From Liolophura sinensis (Eukaryota; Mollusca; Polyplacophora; Chitonida; Chitonidae): a DNA stretch of 64,000 nt. The translations under genes were made by a program, and so were the position numbers. The notes under the pieces were generated by a model. That model was not told the origin of the DNA. It was given only the letters and a program-made list of their open reading frames with translations, and ran no database searches. This document shows positions 46,501 through 55,500 of this stretch, piece by piece. The stretch covers positions 29,560,402 through 29,624,401 of the forward strand of contig NC_088301.1 of assembly GCF_032854445.1 (NCBI RefSeq), in the 5' to 3' direction. The stretch's first letter is position 1. Each line of letters opens with the position of its first letter.

Positions 46501-49500
46501 AACCACGGAGCCCCCCCCCCCCCCCGAACGCCCCTTTGAGGATGATGGGTTAAAATCTGACTTTACATTTACGTTTATTTGATTTACATGTACTCTTCTC
46601 ATTTCTTAAAAACACGCTACAAAGATTTTCATTTTTAAGCACATCTTAATATGTTCTTAATAACTCCTCTATTTTTTGCGTGTTTTCTGTCAGTGGCCGG
46701 AAATATTCGTATATGACATGATAGATGAACATAGGCTACTGAGAAGGCCGGACCTGGGCCCAGTTTCACAAAGCAACATACGACATTTTTTTATCCTACA
46801 TTTGTCGTACGACACTTATACGTCACTATCATTTTTGTGAAATTGGACCCTGGTTAGCTTCCTCAATTCGTTCTTTCCCTCTGTATGAGAGTTGTTTTGA
46901 CAGCTATCACCATTTAGGGTACCAAGCTATTTACTTGGGCCTTAGGAAAATTGTAGTTTAAAGAGATGCCAAAAAGTCTTTTGTACTTTTCAGGCCACGT
47001 CATATACTCCGCATTAAGAAATTGCTTTTACCAACTATGTACTGTCGTCGCTGCAAGTGTTACAAATCTTTTATTTTATTGTATTCCTGCACAAACTATT
47101 ATTGTGGTGGTGAACTAAGAATCCCCTAGGCCTGGATGTTCTGTTTAATGCTGTTGTATGTTAAATGTGATGACAACGCAAGATTTTGAGTATTTCTAGA
47201 GCCGTGACGCCTAATAAATAGGAATTAACACCACTGCATTTTTCTTACCCAATTCTGGATTAGCCGTTGTGCTAAATTGAGTGTAATCTGCTGCTATTTA
47301 AGCATTAACAAGAACATTTAGAATAGGTGACCTTATAATCCCAGATGCCAGTTGCCAATTCATCTCCATAGCGGCCAAAAACAATGGCCTGTGTGTGCGT
47401 GTGCAAACTTCTGTGGTCATGTGGAGTTATTAACCCAGATGTCAATTCAGTTGCAATGCAGTTGAATATCGAACTGGCATCTAACTTACTTCTGATTATC
47501 AAACCGTCAACTAAATTCACGAACATTGCCTATTGCTGTGTTCCTTTTGCCACATTTTGCATTGCTTTCACAACGTGGAATTGCCATGTAACCACAAATA
47601 TTTGTAATGATTATTAAAAGGCAATCCATTTCTTTATCGGCTTTTTTTGACTCTTTCCTTTTTCCCCCTTTTTCTTTTCTCTCCCTTTTTTATTTGCTGC
47701 CCAGCTATTGCAATTTACCGACATATGCACTTCCGTACTCCCCTCAGTGCAGGTTTCAAAGATTGCCTATGTTTTTACCAGAGTAATTTTCGGAGCCACT
47801 TCCATTCATCTCTCTCAGTCTCAGGTGGGGTGTCCGGTGTGAGAATAGGACTTCAGCACTTTAGGGAAGAATCGCGTGGAAGGCTACTAACCTGGAGCTC
47901 TCATGCATGTGTAGGCCCGGCGAAGAGAATTTGTCCACTTCTTTTAAAACATAATTTTGTTCTCGATGGGAGCTATGCCCCCAAATGTGTTCAGTCTAAA
48001 AGTTGACTCTATATTTCATTTATTTGCCAGCGTGTCTGGCGCCGCTGTAGTTAAATATTTAAAAGATATTTTAAGCATATAATGATATTGTGTACATGTC
48101 AATCTATATTTAATGTTTTCGACCTTTAAAAGGATTTTTGTTTATTTTGGTTAGTTTTTAGAGCGTCTGTTTCCAATTAGTTCTGATTTTTGATGTTGTC
48201 ATTCTCATGTCGAAAAACAAACGTTTCGTGGCTTAAGCATGTTACCACCACGACAATTGTAACTATGTTTTCCACGCTTGGCTGTGATTTTGTAGCTGTA
48301 CACTTTACTGAGACATACACATAACACTCAAGATCTAATAATTGCTACAAGGTGAGATATATACCCGCCATATGAAGGCTTTTGACAAATTTTGGCTTCG
48401 TTGTTGTTTGTAAGCGATTTAAATGTACTTTGGACTGCTAAATGGTGTCCATCATTCTTGCATGCCGTCCGCGAGAAAGTAACTTCTCCTACCCTGGTTA
48501 TCTCAAATCTTTGAAACTTCAAAAATATTTCCACATACATTATCAACATTAGTTTGAATGAAATCATTCCTTTTATCAAAATAGCAATTTTTTGCACTTA
48601 ACTTATGTACAGCATCAACGAATTTCAAACAAAATCATTTTTGCCCAAATACTGCCTAAGTGCTTGCCACTCACCCTTAATATCTTATCACCATGGTCTA
48701 ACAACAATGTTCAGAACAACCAAATGAAGAGGAAGCTAGATCCAAGGGATGCTTGTTGATATTTGAATAGATTCTTATTAATGAAGTTAAAAGCAATGAT
48801 AGATTACCGGGTGTATTTGCCTCTGACAAACATTCACCGACTTTAACAGGTTGTGCACCCCAGTGGCTACTTAGTTAACATTAATCACACTACTCCAAAC
48901 ACCAAACATGCGAAATATCAAAATTATCTCTGGTTATTTCTGTATTTCGGAAAAGTGCTCCATGTTTCATTTTTAATTACCAGTAACTAGTATGTGCATA
49001 TGGATTTAATAAATAAATTAAAAATATTGTCAGTCAAATTAAGCGCTTTTTCTTTCCAGTTGGCTTCTTTCTTGACGTTTACCTGGCAGTTTGGAGAGAT
49101 CCTGTGTAAGCTCGTCTTTTACTTTCAAAACGTATCCGCCATTTGCTCTGTGACGACCCTAACAACTATGAGTATGGAAAGGTAAGATGTGAAAATGTAC
49201 TTCTGTCCATAGATTTGGTATATATTCACTCCATGAAATCTGAGTCCTACAAAATTTATCTACAAAAAAAAACCCGTATTGTTTTTCTTTTGTATATAAG
49301 GGATCGTTAAGATTTGTATCTGGAAATACTTTCAGTTATATCCTTAGATTGTTTTACTGAATTAAACACAGTGAAATGTTGGGGTTCTAGGATACGTGGG
49401 CTCCATGGGGCTCTGTGTTATACTGATAATGTCTGTCGACATAAACGTCACATCGACTTTACTTTATCGATAAAACAGTAATGTACTGTCAGATTCCCTC

Positions 49501-52500
49501 TTTCGACCACATCCGCATGATACATGATTTAAATCCACAACAATTTTGTTAAAATCTGAAGTAAAGGGTATAAAAAAAGTAATTCACAGCATACCTTATC
49601 AATAAGATCCATAGTACAATCCAAACATTTGAAAACAAAGACAACATAAAACATATATAACAATATTTATAAGATTTATTTTATATTTTCTTTTCCTTTA
49701 AACATATCTTGCAAAATTTTATGATCTCGGTTACTGATATTAACTGATAATTCCTATGGCCACCCTTGTTATTTAGAGCTGAAATATTTACCCACGATAG
49801 CGGAACTATGTGGAAAAAATGTATCTATTGAATTGTACACCTTGCAAGGTGCGAACGATATGACGTGTTTGGAGTTCTAAAATATAAGTGTCAATCGTTT
49901 TAATGGGACAATATCCCCATTTTAGGAAACATGGATGGCTGGAACCAATCAAAATACAAAGCAGAGATTAGTGGATGATGAAGAAACATGAAAAATACAA
50001 AAGAGTATCCAGACGGCCACAAACACGTCCAGCATGGTTTATAAAGGCTACAATCGATTTTAGGAGGGTGTAAAACGTGGAAAGAAGTATGCTAACAAGT
50101 ACATTATTACAAGCCTTCCCAAAGTAAATGGAAGACCATGATGCGAATGTAAATCTACTCTGTTGATAATGACTGCTTTGTTCTGCCAAATTACCTGTAA
50201 TGAATCCGATGATATTTTGACATTTGCTCTACGGAAATCAGGATTTTTTTTGTAGGGTGAGAAAATTTGAATTTTCGAGCTGAGGGCTTTGATTGTTTTG
50301 CATACCTAGGGGGCGTCTCTTGAGCTGGTAGGGGATGGAATTGGTTTCAGGCTGCATCCAGGGAAGGTTCGGCCAAGTCTAAACGACTTGAAAAGACATT
50401 ACCTTGTGGACACCGTATCCAATTGGGACGAAATTAGCAGAGAATGAGCTATCCATGCTGCAGACGAGGCAACCGTGGAAAGACCAACACTTCGTTTCCG
50501 GCAGCTATTATGAACTGTGTCAGAAGAATACCTCCCGGAAATGAAGTCGAGTGGGGTAAACTTAACCGAATATCGGACAGTGGTCAAGCATAAGAATGTG
50601 ACCATCCAGCCACTACGTACGAGATGAACATGTAACGAGAGAGGTGTCAAGACATCTTGTTTGATCTAGTAAGGCCATCGGGCGTATTTGGTATTAAAAA
50701 CCAGCTCTGCCATGCATTCTTCGATTTCCGCCGTGGTTATCTCGCCACATATAGAATAATTTGTTTGCGTTTCTCTGACACTTCATTTCGTATCACATGA
50801 ATGAATTTATACAAGCTCTCATACACATTCACCAAATGACCAATTTATCGGATATTACTAGTCAATTAGATTCAATTTCAGATACTTTCAAATTGCCCGC
50901 TGGAGATATTTTTTTAATAATTTTTTAATATAGTATCACTATTTTCTGATCTATTTCATGTCAAGTGTTTTATGTAAAGCGTCCATTTAAATTTTACAGG
51001 TATTATGTGAAGCGTTCTATTTCATTTTTACAGGTATTATTGAAGCGGGTTTTTTCCACTTGTACAGGTTCATGTATTATGTAAGGTGTTTTATCTAACT
51101 TTTACAGCTAGCATGCACAGCCTCCTATTTCACGTTGGCAACTATTATGCCCTGCGTTTTAATTCAGTTTTACAGGTATTAAACGATGTGTTTTATTTCA
51201 CTTTTATAGGTATTATGCAATACTGCATCCCATCAAGGCCAAGTACAAATGCACTAAGGGAAGAGCAAGACGTGCTATCATTGGAATTTGGCTTCTGTCA
51301 TTCGTTCTTGCTGCACCGGTGCTTCACGTAAGGGTATGTATATGAATATTTTTGTTTGGGTTTTAATTGGAACTTGCCGACCGTTTACCGTTGAAAATGA
51401 TGCGCAAAAGGGGAAATGTGGGACAAATGACGCAGGCAGAGTGGTATCTCTGTAAAGCAATGGCATGGTTTCATAAGTCCCCGTTTTTAAAAGCTTGGTT
51501 GCCATGTTTAATATCTGAAAACGTAGGACACTTACAAGCTTTACAACTTTTGTGAGAAAGGATAATGGCTGGCATTCTGAGGACCACAATTGCAAACTGT
51601 AGTCCAAGGACTCGCACATTATAACTAGTCGCGAAGAAAAGAGAGAAATTGCTATAGAATATAAAAGGCTAGAGTACACAGAGTAAAACTAGTGCAGCGG
51701 GGGCAGTGTGATAATGGGTATTACCAGTGAAATTTGTTCACTTGCAAATTTACCTCAATCAGAGTTCTATCATGACTGTTTATATAAATGCTTAAAAAGT
51801 AGCTTCTAAAGTTAAATGACAAGTTATGTTATAGCTGGTACTACAGTTTTATACACTGAACAAAAAAAAGAACCTTCACATTTGGAGAATATTGAAAATG
51901 GGGAATATGGCAAATATAATAATGGCCCGGTCTAACCTGACGCATGCGATCAGTGCAGTTGTGGTGCATTCAGCTAGCTTTTTTTGTGAAAAATTGACCC
52001 TGCACTTGTACAAGCTCACGTGACGACCGTTTCTTGCGGCTGAGCACCAAGACGTGTGCATAATTTGCTGGTTAGAAAAAAACACGCTATCATTGAGGGA
52101 TAAACAATTCTCAATCCACGCCTTACAAATGTTGAATGTGAACGTGCAGTCGGCATGCTCCGTGCTGGCCAATCTGCTGTGGCTGTTTGCACCTGAGATA
52201 CAGCAGACGGGCAATTCACAACCCGAGAACACGTGTACATCAAACGGATACGACATCTGATCGCCCCCAAGTCAGGACGTCCGCGTGTGACGACACATGA
52301 CAAGGAGAATTAAATTCAACTACGTCATTTATGTAATCGTTTTACGACGGCAGTGCCAGTCAGTAACGTACTGTTTAGGGCTCGAGTGACTGACCAGACC
52401 ATACGAAGCCGCTTGCACGCTGCCCATTTTCATGCCCAACGCCCTTACGATTCTGACACAAGTAAATCGGAACCAGAGACAATGGAATAAGGCTGTGTTA

Positions 52501-55500
52501 AGAGGGTATTAATGCCATGGAGTGACCATTGAGATCACCTGACCCCATTCCCACTGAACACGGATGGGTTGCTCTTGAAAGACGTCTTCGTGCCTTGCGA
52601 TGTCAAGGCTGTTCAAGAGCTGGGCGCCTTGTAGGTACAGCAATGGCGCAGGTTGCCTAATGCTGTGTTCATGGGTGTTAGACAGCCAATCAGACAAAGT
52701 TGCCTTGCTGTTGTGAATGCGAGAGATAGGCATACGCCATGCTGAACAAGCTACAATACAGATTGCTGGTCCCTGTGAAATCATAAAAGTGAACCCTTCA
52801 TGCTACTGTTGACTGTGCAGGGTGTACTAATCGCATCTCTTTGCCTAATTTTGTTTTAGTGTTCACTCATTACGTCCATGAACCAGATTTATCCACTAGC
52901 AACAGGCTTTATTATATACGGGTATGTCTGGAACATAAAGTAACACATGCGGCCAGGTAATGTATTGTCATTCTCCGCAGTCACTAAGTATGAAATATCA
53001 GGAATGATGAATACGGGAACCAGTGTAGCGTAAAGTTGCCTGAAAGCTATCCCTTTTCTACCCCTACAGGTTAGAGTGTATAATGAGCCATCACATTGGG
53101 TTGAAGCGTTTCTGTGATATCAAACTAGCCAAGTCGGTTATGTACAACGAGGCACAGTCTTGAATCAAATATTTGACATGGACATGAAGGGATTCCAATC
53201 ACTGATTGTTTTCTGTCTGTATGGTTTTATCCAACACATTAGGAGCACGGCATCCGGGCAGCCGCTATGAATAATCAAGAAAAAAGATTTGATTTCTTGG
53301 GACTCGACACAGTCACGCTACACAGGGATTTAGGTTTATGTCGATGTACTCGTCAATATGCATTAAGAATTTGACATTCAGTTCTCGGAGAACGGATATC
53401 CCTAAAATTGAACGATATACTTTCAATAATATGAATTCCATAGGAAGTCTTTTACAGGGGATGTTTTAGCGGATTGAAAGACTTAAATCGTCTTTGTATT
53501 GTCATGAATTCTCAAATCTCTATAATGGTAAGAATTTCAGGTTTATCAGATGCATCAGTAAACCTGTTACGGTGAAGACTTTGCGTAAAGGCATGTCTTT
53601 GCCACTACCTGTGAGGAGAATTACCCAAGTGTGGTTTTTGTCATGAAATTTATATCGTGTATTCATTTACATGTAAACATTTTTCACATGTGTTGTTGTT
53701 GTTGTAATGGTTCAATGCGATAAAGCAATGCCGCATAGTTGCAGCATATATGGCAAAGAGCGAGTCATAGTGTCATGTGCAAATAAGTAAAGCTATATAA
53801 CTAAGCAAGGTTTCGTAGAAAACCATCTGTAGTGTCAGTTTAAAAGTTATGATTTCTGGGGCCGCTTGCACAAAGGGATCGTAAGCATAAGTTTGTAAAT
53901 CACTATAAGAATTATTAAGTTTGTAAATCAATAAGATCTCGACCGTTGTCTTAGCTTACAATCGACACCCTCTTGCACCAAAAAGCAGAAGTAACTTTAC
54001 AATCACCAATTACAATCGGGTCAATCCCGTTGTAAAATATTTTCAACTGCCCCAAAATCAACGCAAAGTACAAATACTACGTCAGATAGACTGTTAGTTA
54101 GGTTATTGAACAATAAATATGCTTTAGTTTATTTTCCAAACATACCCATACCGAACAAAGTGTGTTGCTAGAGGATAAATCTAGTTTATGGACTGAGTGT
54201 ACACTAAAATAAGAATAAACATTAAGCTGCGCTTGGTGGACCCTTCACAGTCAACAGCGGCATAACTGAATCACTTTTTTGATTTAGCCATCTGAAACTA
54301 GCCATCTGTACTGGAGCTTTTCCAGTACCGTGTATGCCCACCTCTAGCATTCACAAAGGCAAGATGACGTTGTCTCATCGACTGCCTAACACTCGTGAAC
54401 ACAGCATTACGCAACATGCGCCATTGCTGTACCAACATGGCGCTCAGTTCTTGAACATTTTGAGGTTGACGTGTAAAAGCATGAAGCCAAGATCCCTTAC
54501 GTGTTGGAAGCGATTGAGATCAGGTGATCTCGATGGCCATTCCATGACGTCAATACCCACATTTTGCGGAATATCTCTCGTTGTAACAGCTGTGTATGGT
54601 GTCGCATTGTCATGTTGGAATTGAAGGCCTGTACCATGAGAATCCAAGAACAGTACCGGCTCCGGGACCTGTACCTGGTCACTATATCCCGCGCATTGAA
54701 GTCGGGTATGATCTGGGCAGTTACACGACGTCTAAACAGTACGTTGCTGGTTGACGGTGCGGGAGTAAAACGATTAACGTAAAAACGATGACGTATTGGT
54801 TGAATTTGATTGTCCTCGACATGTGTCGTCACATATGGCCGTCCTGACGTGGGGCGATCAGATGTCGTACCCGTTTGATGCACACATGTCCTCAGGTTGT
54901 GATTTATTTACTGTCCATTTACAGCCTTTCATGGCACGTGCAACAGCGAAAGTAGACTGATCAGCCTGGAGTACGTCAACTCCACGTTAACGTTCAACAT
55001 TTGTAAGACTTGGCTTGAGAATTGTTCTCTCAAGGATTCTTGGCGTGTTTTTTTCCTAATCACCAGCAAATTCTCAGACACATGTGACATTACACGTGAC
55101 GTCTCTTATTCACAAAAGAGCGTACTGAATGCACCTCGTGTGGATCACCACAGTTTTTTTCTTAAGTGTACCTTTCGACTGGGTTTCCAAAGATGCGTAA
55201 TGCAATTGTCTCAAAAAAATGCTGCGAACATATTTGTCATGTTGTTCTTTACTGCTGGATAATTATGATGTAGAACTCTTGAAAATAAAAGCAAGAAAAG
55301 TTATTGACCGGCACATCGTCCATCGGCAGTAACTTCAAAAATTCTTATGTGCAAGCCACCCAACTTATTTGAACAATCATTTGTAAACTCAATTGTAGGA
55401 TCTACAATCGATTGTAGCTACGATGTCTTTGTGCCCTGGACCTCTGAAACAGCGAACATTTATATCATCTTAAACGTCGCCAATACTTCGTCGTTCAAAA

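Larger units (their letters stand above)
34590..49059 (+). other. GPCR intron 1 (about 14.5 kb)
   Basis: No other gene is seen. It contains a T-run near 34895, family-A SINEs, the LRRC40-exon chimera, a full family-B SINE, degenerate tandem repeats near 42.3-43.1 kb, the 54-bp minisatellite, a 17-bp minisatellite and a MITE. The stretches between (for example 39822-42300, 44180-45840, 46860-49050) hold nothing I recognise. Confidence 0.6.
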
